Shown here piece after piece: positions 6,782-6,862 of a stretch of DNA of 6,862 nucleotides (within the stretch, counting starts at the first letter, position 1; each line of letters begins with the position of its first letter). The notes under the pieces were generated by a model. It saw only the letters and a list, made by a program, of their open reading frames with translations, searched no databases and was not told the DNA's origin. Made by a program: the position numbers and the translations under genes. The stretch is from Pseudomonadota bacterium (GTDB taxonomy: Bacteria; Pseudomonadota; Gammaproteobacteria; Burkholderiales; Gallionellaceae): positions 1-6,862 of the forward strand of contig JAJXTL010000148.1 in NCBI GenBank assembly GCA_021783855.1, in the 5' to 3' direction.

Positions 6782-6862
6782 CTATTTTTTTGCCAATTTA
6801 GGCGAGAGCACCATCACCATCTGGCGGCCTTCCATCTTGGGGAATTGCTCGACGATGCCAAA
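6782..6862 (-). CDS. infC: Translation initiation factor IF3, C-terminal end (partial)
   Basis: The last 26 codons and stop of IF3 run in from the right edge; the start lies outside the window. The residues include FGIVEQFPKMEGRQMVMVLSP, the typical end of the IF3 C-terminal domain, which binds the 30S subunit and keeps it apart from 50S while checking the initiator tRNA. The tail after SPK is KLAKK, slightly longer than a minimal IF3 end. Its place before rpmI and rplT is the standard order. Confidence 0.95.
   Translation of the reverse strand, partial: FGIVEQFPKMEGRQMVMVLSPKLAKK

Overview
The window looks like chromosomal core sequence from a betaproteobacterium with medium GC. The closest feel is Nitrosomonadales/Gallionellaceae, but that is inference from protein style and from the types of intergenic repeat, not from a search. 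Most of the window (about 1960 to 6862, all on the minus strand) is the classical translation cluster infC–rpmI–rplT–pheS–pheT–ihfA followed by a small MerR-type regulator gene. It encodes initiation factor IF3 (only the last 26 residues), ribosomal proteins L35 and L20, both subunits of phenylalanyl-tRNA synthetase, the alpha subunit of integration host factor (IHF), and a DNA-binding protein. A tRNA-Pro(GGG) gene lies downstream on the same strand with its own extended -10 promoter.

The left part (1 to about 1630) is accessory in character. It holds an unrecognised small exported protein on the plus strand, a convergent DODA/YgiD-type dioxygenase gene on the minus strand, and a 13-codon relic that reads like the start of an aldo/keto reductase. 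The relic is cut off just before a repeat-bounded scar next to the tRNA.

No new defence, mobile or biosynthetic system is visible. What merits a second look is mostly non-coding. (i) Two full matches to the IHF core consensus lie on opposite strands around an AT-rich promoter-like segment upstream of the exported protein. (ii) A 24-bp palindromic repeat is inserted in frame in pheT, adding eight residues. (iii) One repeat is nested inside another between merR and tRNA-Pro. (iv) An intrinsic terminator sits only 17 nt before the pheS ATG, where enterobacteria have the pheM attenuator, but no Phe-rich leader peptide is visible. (v) The infC–rpmI gap holds a 7-bp tandem repeat of stop codons, a palindrome, and a competing pairing partner for that palindrome.

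How the genes work together: the minus-strand cluster makes translation parts (IF3, L35, L20, PheRS, tRNA-Pro) and a nucleoid protein (IHF). The rplT, rpmI and ihfA genes have good Shine-Dalgarno sequences, and the coding regions are closely spaced or overlap. pheS is set apart by the terminator and by the lack of a clear ribosome binding site, which points to its own control step.
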